A stretch of DNA of 64,000 bases from Paenibacillus algicola (GCF_005577435.1 NZ_CP040396.1:1670501-1734500); one strand, 5' to 3'; numbered from the stretch's first letter, positions 19,640 through 29,432 are shown. Notes: generated from the letters alone by a model not told the origin. Made by a program: numbers and translations.

Positions 19640-21061
19640 ATGAAACATCCGGAAGAGTACCGCGGTAAGGAAGTCATCGTGTTAGGGCTTGCCAAAAGCG
19701 GGCTGCAGGTGGCCAAAGTGCTGCACGCCGCAGGTGCAGCCGTAACGGTGAATGATCAGAAGCCGCGGGAGGAATGCCCGGAAGCCGCAGAGCTGGAAGC
19801 CGCCGGCATCAAGGTTATCTGTGGCGGACACCCCGACAATCTGGTGCATCCCGGTGTGGAGCTGCTGGTCAAGAATCCCGGTATCCCCTATCGCGCCGCG
19901 CCGATCGTGAAGGCGGGCGAGCTGGGGATTCCGGTCGTGACTGAGGTAGAGGTGGCCCAGCATTTGTGCCGGGCACCGATGATCGGGATTACCGGCTCCA
20001 ATGGCAAGACAACGACGACCACCTGGGTGGGCAAGCTTCTTGCCGCAGCCGGGATGAAGCCGATTGTAGCCGGTAATATCGGCACGCCGCTCTGTGAAGC
20101 GGCGCAAGCGGCGCAAGAAGATCACTGGATGGTGGTAGAGCTTAGCAGCTTCCAGCTCAAGGGGACAGAAGACTTTCATCCCCGTGTCGCTTGCCTGCTG
20201 AATATTACTGAAACCCATCTGGATTACCATGGGGATCTGGACGATTACATTGCCTCCAAATCCAAGCTGTTCGCCAATCAAACTCCGGACGATACCGCAG
20301 TCCTGAATTGGGATGATCCGGTATGCCGGAGTCTTGTGCCTTATATCCAAAGTTCAATTCTGCCGTTCTCGATGCAGGAGCAGCTTCAAACGGGTGTGTA
20401 CGTCATGCCTCCGTATCTACCAGAGCTTGAGGACAAGCAGGAACGCCGTATTGTCTATACGGATGAGCAGGGCATCACTCATGACATTCTTCCCGTCCAC
20501 CAAATCGGCCTGCCCGGCCGGTTTAATGTGGAGAATGCGCTGGCAGCGGCTGCAATTGCAATCGCTGCCGGTGTGCCTGTATCCATGCTTGCCGGCCCGC
20601 TGACAGACTTTAAAGGGGTAGAGCATCGACTGGAATTTGTAAAAGAGCATCATGGCGTAGCCTACTACAATAATTCCAAGGCCACCAATGCCAAGGCCAC
20701 CTCCATGGCCTTGACCTCCTTTGAGCAGCCAATCGTGCTGATTGCCGGCGGTCTGGACCGGGGATCAGATTATCTGGAGCTTGTCCCGTTCTTTGAAGGG
20801 GGTGTCAAGGCAGCCGTGCTGCTTGGCGAGACCAAAGAGAAGCTGGCCCATGCCGCAGAGCAGGCCGGACTAAAGGACATTGTCCTGGTGAATAATGGAG
20901 AGGATGCCGCCGCAGTGCTGGCGTCAGCGGTGAAACAGGCAGCCGAGCTGGCAGAGCCGGGAGATGTTGTTCTTTTGTCGCCGGCTTGTGCGAGCTGGGA
21001 CATGTTTAACTCCTTCGAGACACGCGGACGCATTTTTAAAGAGGCGGTGCATAATCTGTAA
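19640..21061 (+). CDS. murD: UDP-MurNAc-L-alanine--D-glutamate ligase MurD
   Basis: 473-residue ATP-dependent ligase adding D-glutamate to UDP-MurNAc-L-alanine. The N-terminal VIVLGLAKSGLQVAKVL forms the UDP-binding fold; the ATP loop is [14 protein letters not shown] (about residues 115-128); HLDYHG and the NNSKATNAKAT stretch are characteristic of MurD. ATG 19640 starts three bases after the mraY stop, with GAGGGGTTGTAGAG upstream. Confidence 0.95.
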   Translation: MKHPEEYRGKEVIVLGLAKSGLQVAKVLHAAGAAVTVNDQKPREECPEAAELEAAGIKVICGGHPDNLVHPGVELLVKNPGIPYRAAPIVKAGELGIPVVTEVEVAQHLCRAPMIGITGSNGKTTTTTWVGKLLAAAGMKPIVAGNIGTPLCEAAQAAQEDHWMVVELSSFQLKGTEDFHPRVACLLNITETHLDYHGDLDDYIASKSKLFANQTPDDTAVLNWDDPVCRSLVPYIQSSILPFSMQEQLQTGVYVMPPYLPELEDKQERRIVYTDEQGITHDILPVHQIGLPGRFNVENALAAAAIAIAAGVPVSMLAGPLTDFKGVEHRLEFVKEHHGVAYYNNSKATNAKATSMALTSFEQPIVLIAGGLDRGSDYLELVPFFEGGVKAAVLLGETKEKLAHAAEQAGLKDIVLVNNGEDAAAVLASAVKQAAELAEPGDVVLLSPACASWDMFNSFETRGRIFKEAVHNL

Positions 21062-21113
21062 GTAGGGGGGTGTGGATAAGCCCCTACTTACCCTGCTAAA
21101 GGTGGCCTCTTTC

Positions 21114-22211
21114 ATGAACAAAAAGCTCCCGGCGCCAGATTTATGGCTCCTGATCAGTATTCTAGCCCTGCTGACCATCGGAATGGTCATGGTGTATAGT
21201 GCAGGCTCTGTCCTGGCTTTTCATGATTACGGGGATTCCTTTTATTTCGTGAAACGGCAGCTATTGTTCGCTGTGCTGGGCCTGGGTGCCATGTATGTAA
21301 CTGCCCATACCGATTTTAAGGTGTGGAAAAAGTACGCGAAGCTCGGCCTGCTCCTCTGCTTCGTGATGCTGGTCATCGTACTGATTCCAGGGGTCGGTGT
21401 TGTCCGCGGCGGCGCGCGCAGCTGGCTCGGGATCAGCTCCTTCGGCATTCAGCCCTCGGAGTTTATGAAGCTCGGCATGATTTTGTTTCTGTCCAAATGG
21501 CTCTCGCGGGACGATTATCAGATCAGCTCCTTTACCAAGGGGCTGCTGCCGCCGCTCGGCTTGATCGGTCTGGCCTTTGGCCTTATTATGCTGCAGCCGG
21601 ATCTGGGTACAGGCGCTGTGATGCTGGCCGCCGCGCTGATGATTGTATTTGCGGCAGGTGCCCAGATGAAGCATTTGGGCTTTCTCGCGCTTGGCGGCGC
21701 AGCGGGCTTCGTCGGCCTGATTCTGGCGGCGCCGTATCGCCTGAAGCGTATTACCGGCTTTCTCGATCCTTGGTCTGACCCCTTGGGAACGGGCTATCAG
21801 ATTATTCAATCCCTGTATGCCATAGGCCCCGGCGGGCTCGGCGGGCTGGGACTGGGGATGAGCCGGCAGAAGTACAGCTATGTTCCTGAGCCCCAGACCG
21901 ACTTTATTTTTGCTATTCTGGCCGAAGAGCTGGGATTTATCGGCGGGGTCATCGTCCTTCTGCTCTTTATGATTCTGATCTGGAGAGGCATGCGGACGGC
22001 GATGACCGTCAATAACAGCTTTGGTAGCCTGCTGGCTGCAGGGATCATCGGCATGGTTGCGATCCAGGTCATCATTAACATCGGCGTCGTCATCGGGCTG
22101 ATGCCGGTTACCGGTATTACGCTGCCGCTGATCAGCTACGGAGGAAGCTCTCTGACGCTGATGCTGACTGCGCTCGGCATTTTATTAAATATTTCCCGTT
22201 ATGCGAGGTGA
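21114..22211 (+). CDS. spoVE: SEDS peptidoglycan polymerase SpoVE (FtsW/RodA family)
   Basis: 365-residue, roughly ten-helix membrane protein of the SEDS family, which polymerises glycan from lipid II together with a class B PBP. Family blocks include MVYSAGSVLAF near the N-terminus, RSWLGI and QPSEFMKL (about residues 103-120), and the C-terminal GLMPVTGITLPLISYGGSS. Position between murD and murG is that of B. subtilis spoVE, so I prefer SpoVE over FtsW. ATG 21114 has AAAGGTGG nine bases upstream and gives the SpoVE length; GTG 21072 is the alternative. Confidence 0.88.
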   Translation: MNKKLPAPDLWLLISILALLTIGMVMVYSAGSVLAFHDYGDSFYFVKRQLLFAVLGLGAMYVTAHTDFKVWKKYAKLGLLLCFVMLVIVLIPGVGVVRGGARSWLGISSFGIQPSEFMKLGMILFLSKWLSRDDYQISSFTKGLLPPLGLIGLAFGLIMLQPDLGTGAVMLAAALMIVFAAGAQMKHLGFLALGGAAGFVGLILAAPYRLKRITGFLDPWSDPLGTGYQIIQSLYAIGPGGLGGLGLGMSRQKYSYVPEPQTDFIFAILAEELGFIGGVIVLLLFMILIWRGMRTAMTVNNSFGSLLAAGIIGMVAIQVIINIGVVIGLMPVTGITLPLISYGGSSLTLMLTALGILLNISRYAR

Positions 22212-22216
22212 ACGGT

Positions 22217-23326
22217 ATGCGTGTTGTATTAACCGGCGGCGGAACAGGGGGGCATATTTACCCCGCCGTGGCCATTGCCAGACAATGTGAGGCGGAAAGC
22301 GCAAACAACGCTTTTTTATATATCGGCAGTGAAAAAGGACTGGAAGCCAGACTCGTCCCGCAGGAGGGACTTCCCTTTGAAAGCATTGATATTACAGGCT
22401 TTCGGAGAAAGCTGTCTATGGATAATGTCAAAACGATTATGCGTTTTTTTAAAGGAGTAACCCGGAGCAAGAAGCTGCTGACTGAATTCAAGCCCGATGT
22501 CGTCATCGGTACCGGCGGGTATGTATGCGGACCGGTCGTTTATGCGGCAGCGAAGCTCGGTATACCGACGATGATTCATGAACAGAATGCCATTCCAGGA
22601 CTGACCAACCAGTTCCTCAGCCGATATGCTGATACCGTGGCCGTCAGCTTCAAGGGCTCTGAAGGAGCGTTCCGAAAAGGAAAGCGCGTCGTGTATACCG
22701 GCAACCCCCGGGCAACCAGTGTGCAATCGGCGAATCGGGAACGCGGCTTCGCGTCTCTCGGGATTCCGATGAACAGCAAGGTCGTTCTGATTACCGGAGG
22801 CAGCCGGGGAGCCAGTGTAATCAACCAGGCGATGATTGGCATGGCCAGCAGGCTGGAGCAGCTTGAGGATGTTCATTTTGTGTACGTCACCGGAGACATT
22901 TATTTCGAAAAAACCCGCGAAGCCGTCCTGCAGATGCTGGGGACGATGCCAAACCGGCTGCATATTGTTCCTTATATCAACAACATGCCGGAGGTGCTGG
23001 CCGCAGCGTCGCTGATTGTTAACCGCGCCGGAGCTTCCTTTCTCGCGGAAATCACTTCACTGGGCATTCCGTCCATTCTCATTCCATCGCCCAATGTGAC
23101 GAACAATCATCAGGAAGCCAATGCCAGGGAGCTGGAGGAGGCGGGGGCGTGCCGGATGATTCTGGAGAAGGAGCTTACTGAGGAACGGCTGTGGAAAGAC
23201 ATTACCGATATTGTTCAGGACCCGGCCCTTCAGGCCTCCATGTCCAGAGAGTCCAAACGTCTTGGAAAACCGGATTCAGCGGCGGTAATCCTGAAAGAAA
23301 TACATCGATTAACGACGAGAATGTAA
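22217..23326 (+). CDS. murG: Lipid II synthase MurG
   Basis: 369-residue peripheral membrane GT-B glycosyltransferase that adds GlcNAc to lipid I. The N-terminal GGGTGGHIYPA is the conserved G-loop; GTGGYVCGP, HEQNAIPGLTNQ and the second-half GGSRGA loop are family signatures. ATG 22217 lies six bases after GAGGTG; GTG 22208 is inside that ribosome site. It follows spoVE almost directly, and a 155-base spacer with no clear signal separates it from murB. Confidence 0.95.
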   Translation: MRVVLTGGGTGGHIYPAVAIARQCEAESANNAFLYIGSEKGLEARLVPQEGLPFESIDITGFRRKLSMDNVKTIMRFFKGVTRSKKLLTEFKPDVVIGTGGYVCGPVVYAAAKLGIPTMIHEQNAIPGLTNQFLSRYADTVAVSFKGSEGAFRKGKRVVYTGNPRATSVQSANRERGFASLGIPMNSKVVLITGGSRGASVINQAMIGMASRLEQLEDVHFVYVTGDIYFEKTREAVLQMLGTMPNRLHIVPYINNMPEVLAAASLIVNRAGASFLAEITSLGIPSILIPSPNVTNNHQEANARELEEAGACRMILEKELTEERLWKDITDIVQDPALQASMSRESKRLGKPDSAAVILKEIHRLTTRM

Positions 23327-23481
23327 AACGGCTGGGCGGCTGTCACACACCTGTAGAGCCTTACATAAGATACTCTATAAATCGTGACAATCATCCAACA
23401 GCGGCCGGTATGACCCGAACACGGCCCTCTCTACTTCGGCAGGGAAACGGCTTTTTCGGTTTGATCAAGGAGGAAATCAGC

Positions 23482-24390
23482 ATGCAGCAGCAATTAAAAT
23501 CATTATTATCTACAAAACATGTCGGAGCGGTCCTCTGGAACGAGCCTTTGTCCAAGTACACGACCTGGAAGATCGGCGGACCTGCTGATGCTCTCATTAT
23601 TCCGGAAACCAAGGAGCAGCTCTCCGAGCTGCTGCAGGCTCTGCACGAGGCCCGGATTCCATGGACTCAGCTGGGCCGAGGCTCTAACATGCTCGTGTCC
23701 GACAAGGGCATCCGCGGTGCGGTGATCAAGCTGGGGGAAGGGTTTGACGAGGTATCCTTTGATGGAGAGATCGTTACCGCCGGCGGAGGCCTGTCGTTCG
23801 TCAAGCTGAGTGTGCTGGCCGGGAAGGAAAGCTTGACCGGACTGGAATTCGCCGGAGGCATTCCGGGGTCGGTCGGAGGGGCCGTATACATGAATGCCGG
23901 CGCTCACGGATCTGATGTGTCACGTATATTCAAGTCCGCTGACATTGTGCTGGAAACTGGGGAATTGGTTACGTACGCTGCAAAGGATATGGAGTTCAGT
24001 TATCGCCACTCTATCCTGCATCAGCGTAAAGGTATCGTCGCCCGCGCGGAATTTCAACTGTGCCGGGGAGACAGAAAGGAGATTTCCGCAGCGATGGCCT
24101 CTTACAAGGACCGGCGCCGGCGTACACAGCCCCTGCAGTCTGCAACCGCCGGCAGCGTGTTCCGTAACCCGCCGGGGGATCATGCAGCCCGACTGATTGA
24201 GGCGGCCGGCTTAAAGGGACACCGGATCGGCGGTGCGGAAATATCCAGGCAGCATGCCAATTTCATCGAGAATACCGGCCAAGCGACAGCAGAGGACGTG
24301 CTCGCCCTTATGAAGATGGTTCAGGACACCATATCCGAGAACAACGGAGTCACCTTGGTTCCCGAAGTCTACGTCATGGGGGAGCGGTAA
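23482..24390 (+). CDS. murB: UDP-N-acetylenolpyruvylglucosamine reductase MurB
   Basis: 302-residue FAD enzyme reducing UDP-GlcNAc-enolpyruvate to UDP-MurNAc with NADPH. FAD-binding blocks TWKIGGPAD (about residues 28-36) and LGRGSNMLVSD are present; SVGGAVYMNAGAHG, the active-site GSVFRNP serine block and HANFIEN confirm MurB (type II, without the extra loop). ATG 23482 has AAGGAGG nine bases upstream; a longer in-frame ORF from 23191 is spurious because it overlaps murG. Confidence 0.94.
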   Translation: MQQQLKSLLSTKHVGAVLWNEPLSKYTTWKIGGPADALIIPETKEQLSELLQALHEARIPWTQLGRGSNMLVSDKGIRGAVIKLGEGFDEVSFDGEIVTAGGGLSFVKLSVLAGKESLTGLEFAGGIPGSVGGAVYMNAGAHGSDVSRIFKSADIVLETGELVTYAAKDMEFSYRHSILHQRKGIVARAEFQLCRGDRKEISAAMASYKDRRRRTQPLQSATAGSVFRNPPGDHAARLIEAAGLKGHRIGGAEISRQHANFIENTGQATAEDVLALMKMVQDTISENNGVTLVPEVYVMGER

Positions 24391-24406
24391 ACTCGGAGGT
24401 GATACA

Positions 24407-25690
24407 TTGGACAAATTGGTGATTGAGGGCGGAAGTCCTCTATCAGGAACTATACGTATCCATGGAGCAAAAAATGCCGCTTTACCGATACTCGCAGCCT
24501 GCCTTCTTGCAGAAGGACAGTTTAAGCTGAGCAATGTCCCGCATCTGCTGGACATCGAGGTCATGCTCAACATTCTCGGCCGACTGGGGTCCAAGTGCAA
24601 GCATGAGCTGGAAAGTGTCACTGTGGATACAGCATCCGCCAATTCGTTTCATGTGCCGGAAGATTTAATGAAGCAGATGAGATCCTCCATCTTCTTGATG
24701 GGTCCTCTGCTGGCAAGGTTCGGAGAAGTAACGATCTACCAGCCCGGCGGCTGTGCCATCGGAGAACGCAAAATCGATCTTCATCTCCGGGGGCTGCAGG
24801 CGCTCGGAGCAGAGATTGACGAAAGCGACCAGAAGATTCATTGCAAGGCATCCCGGCTTGTCGGCGCAGACATTCATCTGGATTTCGCCAGTGTCGGCGC
24901 GACGGAGAACATCATGATGGCTGCCGCCACGGCGTCGGGAACGACCGTGCTGAGCAATGCGGCCCGCGAGCCGGAGATTCAGGATCTGCAAAATTTCCTG
25001 AACAGCATGGGTGCAAATATTATCGGCGCAGGAACCGATACGATCACGATTCACGGCGTCGAGAAGCTGCAGCCGTGTCAGTACGAAATCATTCCCGACC
25101 GCATCGTTGCAGGGACGGTGATGATCGCTGCGGCCGCCACCCGGGGCCAGGTTACCCTGACTCACTGCAATCCTTCCCACCTGAGCTCATTGATTCATGT
25201 GCTCAAGCGCGCAGGTGTTCAAACCAGCATCTGCAATGATATAATGACCGTAAGCTGTATGGCCCGGCCCAAAGCGGTGGAGCGGATCGTAACCTCTCCG
25301 TATCCCTCTTTTCCAACCGATCTGCAGTCTCAGGTCATGGTGCTCCTTTCCTTGGCTGATGGCTTTAGCATCATGAAGGAAACGGTGTTTGAAGGAAGGT
25401 TCAAGCATGTAGAGGAGCTGTGCCGCATGGGAGCGGACATCACGACCGACCTGAACTGTGCTTTCATTCGGGGGGTACAGCGAATCTACGGTGCGACTGT
25501 AGAAGCCACTGATCTTCGTGCAGGAGCTGCCCTCGTTATTGCAGGGCTGGCGGCTCAAGGCACTACCATTGTGGAGCAGGTGCATCATATTGACCGGGGA
25601 TATGACAGGATCGAGAAGATGTTTCAAGGGCTGGGAGCCAGAATGATGCGGCACTCACCCGTGACCAAGCCGCTGGATTTAGCAAATTGA
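24407..25690 (+). CDS. murA: UDP-GlcNAc 1-carboxyvinyltransferase MurA
   Basis: 427-residue enzyme transferring enolpyruvate from phosphoenolpyruvate to UDP-GlcNAc, the first committed step of wall precursor synthesis. The fosfomycin-target cysteine is present as C116 in PGGCAIGERKIDLH. The N-terminal GAKNAALPILAA carries the catalytic Lys-Asn pair. TTG 24407 follows GGAGGTGA. Position after murB fits B. subtilis only partly; Paenibacillus-type clusters place murA before divIB. Confidence 0.95.
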   Translation: MDKLVIEGGSPLSGTIRIHGAKNAALPILAACLLAEGQFKLSNVPHLLDIEVMLNILGRLGSKCKHELESVTVDTASANSFHVPEDLMKQMRSSIFLMGPLLARFGEVTIYQPGGCAIGERKIDLHLRGLQALGAEIDESDQKIHCKASRLVGADIHLDFASVGATENIMMAAATASGTTVLSNAAREPEIQDLQNFLNSMGANIIGAGTDTITIHGVEKLQPCQYEIIPDRIVAGTVMIAAAATRGQVTLTHCNPSHLSSLIHVLKRAGVQTSICNDIMTVSCMARPKAVERIVTSPYPSFPTDLQSQVMVLLSLADGFSIMKETVFEGRFKHVEELCRMGADITTDLNCAFIRGVQRIYGATVEATDLRAGAALVIAGLAAQGTTIVEQVHHIDRGYDRIEKMFQGLGARMMRHSPVTKPLDLAN

Positions 25691-25696
25691 TCAGCT

Positions 25697-25738
25697 CGGT
25701 CATTCTCTTCGCAGGAACAAAGGGAATGACCGGGTCTT
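25697..25738 (+). terminator. Hairpin between murA and divIB, weak terminator or attenuator
   Basis: CGGTCATTC (25697-25705) pairs perfectly with GAATGACCG (25724-25732) over an 18-base loop, followed by GGTCTTTT. The T run is short, so partial termination is the most it suggests. Confidence 0.4.
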
Positions 25739-25755
25739 TTACAGGGAGAGAGGAT

Positions 25756-26526
25756 ATGCAGAACAACCACATTCCTGCGCTGAAAGAGGCTAGGCCCAAA
25801 GCACCCAAGGCTGCGAAAAAAATCATTCTTGTCCTGATGCTTCTGTTTGCTGCGCTGTTGGCCGTGCTTTTTTTTCGGTCTCCGCTGAGCAAGGTTTCGG
25901 ACATATCCATTCAAGGAAATACCTTTCAGCCGGACAAGCTGCTCTTGGAGCAGGCGGGGCTGAAAGAAGGAATCCAGTTCTTCGGAGTGGATTCAGACCA
26001 GGTTCAGCAGGCCCTGGAAGCGGACGGAACCATTCAGGCTGCGAAGGTGGACAAGCGGTTTCCGGGTGTCATCGAGATTACGGTCGCCGAGCACCCGACG
26101 GTCGCGTTTGAAATTGCAGAGGATGGGGCGCTCCAGGCTATTTTGGCGACCGGGACATCGGTTCCGGTATCGGCCAGCGGGATCGCAGTCGAAAAGCCGA
26201 TCCTAACCCATTGGGATCCAGAGGATCCCTTGAAGGCTCAGCTCAGTGAGGTGCTGGCGAAGATCCCGAACAGCCTGACCGCTGATATTTCCGAAATCAC
26301 CCCGTCCCCGACGCCTTCGTTCCCCGACCGGATCAAGCTGTATACCCGCTCTAAATTCGAAGTGATTACAGCCGTTTCATTGCTGGGAAACAAGGTGGAA
26401 TATTTGAACCAGGTCATCGAAATGCAGCAGCCTGGCTACATCACCATGCTGGAGGCGGATTCGTACGAGCCGTTTCAGCCTGAAGGCGAGCAGGACGAGG
26501 CCGCAGAGCCCACTACTCAGGAGTAG
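25756..26526 (+). CDS. divIB: Cell division protein DivIB/FtsQ
   Basis: 256-residue bitopic protein: a basic cytoplasmic tail, one membrane helix (about residues 20-42), then a POTRA domain starting at VSDISIQGN (about 49-57) and a beta domain. It ends in an acidic, Glu-rich tail. DivIB forms the septal complex with FtsL and DivIC. ATG 25756 follows AGGGAGAGAGG; the ORF opening at 25687 overlaps murA and is not used. It is the last gene before the ftsA promoter. Confidence 0.88.
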   Translation: MQNNHIPALKEARPKAPKAAKKIILVLMLLFAALLAVLFFRSPLSKVSDISIQGNTFQPDKLLLEQAGLKEGIQFFGVDSDQVQQALEADGTIQAAKVDKRFPGVIEITVAEHPTVAFEIAEDGALQAILATGTSVPVSASGIAVEKPILTHWDPEDPLKAQLSEVLAKIPNSLTADISEITPSPTPSFPDRIKLYTRSKFEVITAVSLLGNKVEYLNQVIEMQQPGYITMLEADSYEPFQPEGEQDEAAEPTTQE

Positions 26527-26632
26527 CAAAGAGTGGTACAATCATAGACAGCGCATGCCGTTTTCCCTTTTTTTTCTCTGACTTTTCGGCCCTGCTCTAG
26601 CAGATGTTGGCATTAAAAAAATTGTAGAAAAA

Positions 26633-26661
26633 AGAGGGATAGCACTGAGCGTGTGGAATAA
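26633..26661 (+). promoter_or_regulatory. Putative sigma-H promoter of ftsA-ftsZ
   Basis: AGAGGGATA (26633-26641) and GTGGAATAA (26653-26661), 11 bases apart, fit the B. subtilis sigma-H consensus RNAGGAWWW-N11/12-RNNGAATWW with one mismatch in the upstream box. B. subtilis ftsAZ is known to have a sigma-H promoter raising FtsZ at the onset of sporulation. The rest of the 26527-26742 gap is AT-rich with no other clear signal. Confidence 0.65.
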
Positions 26662-26742
26662 GTAGAGAAGTGTTATTATGAAATAGTATTTATTTAATGA
26701 TGAATTTATGAAACCAGATGAAAAACAGGAGGTGCCAGGGGC

Positions 26743-28029
26743 TTGAGCAACAATGACATCATTGTTAGTTTGGACATCGGTACATCCAAAGTTCGTGCTA
26801 TTATTGGGGAAATTAATAATGGAACCTTTAATATTATTGGAGTTGGATCTGCCGACTCGGAGGGAATTCGAAAAGGTGCAATTGTAGATATCGATCAGAC
26901 CGTACACTCGATCCGCGAAGCTGTGGATCATGCGGAGCGTATGGTCGGCATTCAAATATCCGAAGTGTACGTCGGCATTTCCGGGAATCATATCGGGCTT
27001 CAATCGAGTCACGGCGTCGTGGCGGTATCGAACGAGGATCGCGAGATTGGAGAAGAGGATATCGACCGGGTGCTGAAGGCAGCCGAGGTGGTTGCTCTTC
27101 CTCCGGATCGTGAAATTATCGATGTGGTAGCAAAGCAGTTTGTAGTTGACGGCTTAGAAGGTATTTCAGATCCCCGCGGAATGATCGGCGTCCGGCTAGA
27201 GGTGGAAGCTATCATTATTACGGGTGCCAAGACGGCCATACATAATCTTTTGCGTTGTGTGGAGAAATCCGACCTGAAGGTCAAGGACCTCGTTCTGGTT
27301 CCCCTGGGATCAGGCCAGCTGGCGCTGTCGAAGGATGAGAAGACCATGGGCTCCGTGCTTGTTGATGTCGGCGCAGGCTCTACCAGTATTGCAGTGTTTG
27401 AAGGCGGCAGTATTGCAGCCACCTCCACGCTTCCCATTGGCGGCGATTTCGTAACGAATGACATTGCTTACGGTCTGCGTACCTTGACCGACCAAGCGGA
27501 GAAGGTCAAGCTGAAATACGGCTGTGCGTGGCTCGAGAGCGCCGCTTCAGACGTAACCTTTAAGGTAACCCGGATCGGCAGCAATGTGGACAAGGAGTTT
27601 ACCCAGGAGGATTTGGCAGCCATTGTGGAGCCGCGGGTTCAGGAAATTTTCCAGATGATCCGTCAGGAAGTAAAGCGCCTGGGTTACAATGAGCTTCCCG
27701 GAGGTTATATACTTACGGGTGGTACTATGTCTATGCCTGGTGTGCTGCAGGTGGCACAGAACGAACTGGCTGCGTCCGTCCGTATATCCTCACCGGATTA
27801 TATCGGCGTTCGCGATCCAGGATACTGCAGTGGTGTCGGCATCCTTCACAGCGCAATCCGCAGCATGCGGGTGCGCACTACAGGAGGCAGCACCTCCGCA
27901 GGAAACAGCAACAGCAAAAAACCGGTGAACCGCGCCAAGCAAAATCCTGCCGCAGCAGCTCAGGAAGAAAGCAGCCAGAAGCCGGGATTTATTGAACGAA
28001 TAAAAAATATGTTCAGCGAATTTATTTAG
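26743..28029 (+). CDS. ftsA: Cell division protein FtsA
   Basis: 428-residue actin-like ATPase that tethers FtsZ to the membrane. The phosphate-1 loop IVSLDIGTSKVRAIIGE (about residues 6-22), phosphate-2 loop VLVDVGAGSTSIAVFEGG and the adenosine motif GGYILTGGTMSMPG are intact. The C-terminus has a Gln/Lys-rich linker and ends in an amphipathic helix (GFIERIKNMFSEF) for membrane contact. TTG 26743 has AGGAGGTG six bases upstream. Confidence 0.95.
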   Translation: MSNNDIIVSLDIGTSKVRAIIGEINNGTFNIIGVGSADSEGIRKGAIVDIDQTVHSIREAVDHAERMVGIQISEVYVGISGNHIGLQSSHGVVAVSNEDREIGEEDIDRVLKAAEVVALPPDREIIDVVAKQFVVDGLEGISDPRGMIGVRLEVEAIIITGAKTAIHNLLRCVEKSDLKVKDLVLVPLGSGQLALSKDEKTMGSVLVDVGAGSTSIAVFEGGSIAATSTLPIGGDFVTNDIAYGLRTLTDQAEKVKLKYGCAWLESAASDVTFKVTRIGSNVDKEFTQEDLAAIVEPRVQEIFQMIRQEVKRLGYNELPGGYILTGGTMSMPGVLQVAQNELAASVRISSPDYIGVRDPGYCSGVGILHSAIRSMRVRTTGGSTSAGNSNSKKPVNRAKQNPAAAAQEESSQKPGFIERIKNMFSEFI

Positions 28030-28086
28030 CGGGTTCATTTGGCAGTGGACGTGCCATCCACGCACATTGAGGGGGAGATGGAATAG

Positions 28087-29205
28087 ATGTTGGAATTTGA
28101 TTTCGAAATGGAAAGCCTGGCCCAGATCAAGGTCATCGGGGTAGGCGGCGGCGGCAGCAATGCTGTGAACCGCATGATTGAGAACGGCGTACAGGGCGTC
28201 GAATTTATTACCGTAAATACAGACGCTCAAGCCCTTCACCTTGCAAAATCCGAACATAAACTGCAGATCGGGGACAAGCTTACACGCGGCTTGGGCGCCG
28301 GCGCGAATCCGGATGTCGGCAAGAAGGCGGCAGAAGAATCCCGCGATCTGATTATGAACACGCTCAAGGGCGCAGATATGGTGTTTGTTACAGCGGGCAT
28401 GGGCGGCGGAACCGGTACCGGCGCAGCCCCGGTGATTGCTGAAATCGCCAAAGAGTGCGGAGCATTGACGGTGGGTGTAGTCACTCGCCCGTTTACCTTT
28501 GAAGGCCGCAAGCGTTCCTCCCATGCGGAGGTAGGCATCGAGTCTCTCAAGGAAAAGGTAGACACCCTGATTGTCATTCCGAACGACCGGCTATTGGAAA
28601 TTGTCGATAAAAAGACGCCGATGCTGGAAGCATTCCGGGAAGCCGATAACGTGCTTCGCCAGGCGGTACAAGGCATTTCCGACCTGATCGCGGTTCCGGG
28701 ATTGATCAACCTTGACTTTGCTGACGTCAAGACCATTATGACAGAGCGCGGCTCTGCATTGATGGGCATTGGAATGGCAACAGGCGAGAATCGGGCAGCA
28801 GAGGCAGCACGTAAAGCCATTATGAGCCCGCTCCTGGAAACCTCGATTGAAGGAGCCAGAGGCGTGATCATGAATATTACCGGGGGATCGAATCTATCCC
28901 TGTATGAGGTCAATGAAGCGGCCGAGATCGTAACCTCAGCCTCCGACCCGGAGGTCAATATGATCTTCGGTGCCATCATTGATGAGAATATGAAGGAAGA
29001 AATCAAGGTGACCGTTATTGCCACTGGCTTTGAAACGAAGCCTGCGACTCCGCCTCAAATGCGCCGTCCGGCTCCTCAAAGTGAGCAGCAGTCCCAGTCC
29101 TCAGACAAAGGGAATGTGAATCTCCGGCCTTTTGGCAATCAGGTAAGCAATGATCAGCTGGATATTCCAACCTTCCTTCGGAATCGATCCCGTAACAACG
29201 ACTAA
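28087..29205 (+). CDS. ftsZ: Cell division GTPase FtsZ
   Basis: 372-residue tubulin homologue that assembles the division ring. The nucleotide-binding [14 protein letters not shown] (about residues 17-30) and tubulin signature [10 protein letters not shown] (about 105-114) are present. After the globular domain (to about 315) a Gln/Ser-rich linker leads to the C-terminal peptide [10 protein letters not shown] that binds FtsA, SepF and ZapA. GGGGGAGATGG precedes ATG. A strong terminator follows. Confidence 0.97.
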   Translation: MLEFDFEMESLAQIKVIGVGGGGSNAVNRMIENGVQGVEFITVNTDAQALHLAKSEHKLQIGDKLTRGLGAGANPDVGKKAAEESRDLIMNTLKGADMVFVTAGMGGGTGTGAAPVIAEIAKECGALTVGVVTRPFTFEGRKRSSHAEVGIESLKEKVDTLIVIPNDRLLEIVDKKTPMLEAFREADNVLRQAVQGISDLIAVPGLINLDFADVKTIMTERGSALMGIGMATGENRAAEAARKAIMSPLLETSIEGARGVIMNITGGSNLSLYEVNEAAEIVTSASDPEVNMIFGAIIDENMKEEIKVTVIATGFETKPATPPQMRRPAPQSEQQSQSSDKGNVNLRPFGNQVSNDQLDIPTFLRNRSRNND

Positions 29206-29255
29206 TACAGGAACGCAGAGATCTATGCGCTGCGGAACCCTGCTGGATAGAATAA

Positions 29256-29284
29256 AGACCGGCCCTCGGGCCGGTTTTTTTTTC
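29256..29284 (+). terminator. Terminator after ftsZ
   Basis: ACCGGCCC (29258-29265) pairs with GGGCCGGT (29268-29275) across a two-base gap, followed by nine T. It isolates ftsAZ from the spoIIG operon. Confidence 0.92.
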
Positions 29285-29298
29285 TGTCACACCCTTCA

Positions 29299-29367
29299 TT
29301 CGACAAAAAAAGTCGGAACACAGCCCCCATGTTTAGACAGACTTTGAAGAGACATCTTCTTTATACT
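29299..29367 (+). promoter_or_regulatory. Putative spoIIG promoter with Spo0A boxes
   Basis: A perfect 0A box TTCGACA (29299-29305) and a one-mismatch box TTAGACA (29333-29339) lie upstream of TATACT (29362-29367). The second box contains a -35-like TAGACA, 22 bases from the -10. The B. subtilis spoIIG promoter is known for a 22-base spacer and activation by phosphorylated Spo0A, so this is probably the orthologous control region. Confidence 0.72.
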
Positions 29368-29432
29368 GTTCATATCTCCCATACCCCATCCTTGATGACC
29401 GAAAATTCCGGCTAAGCGGGTGAAGGCCCCAA

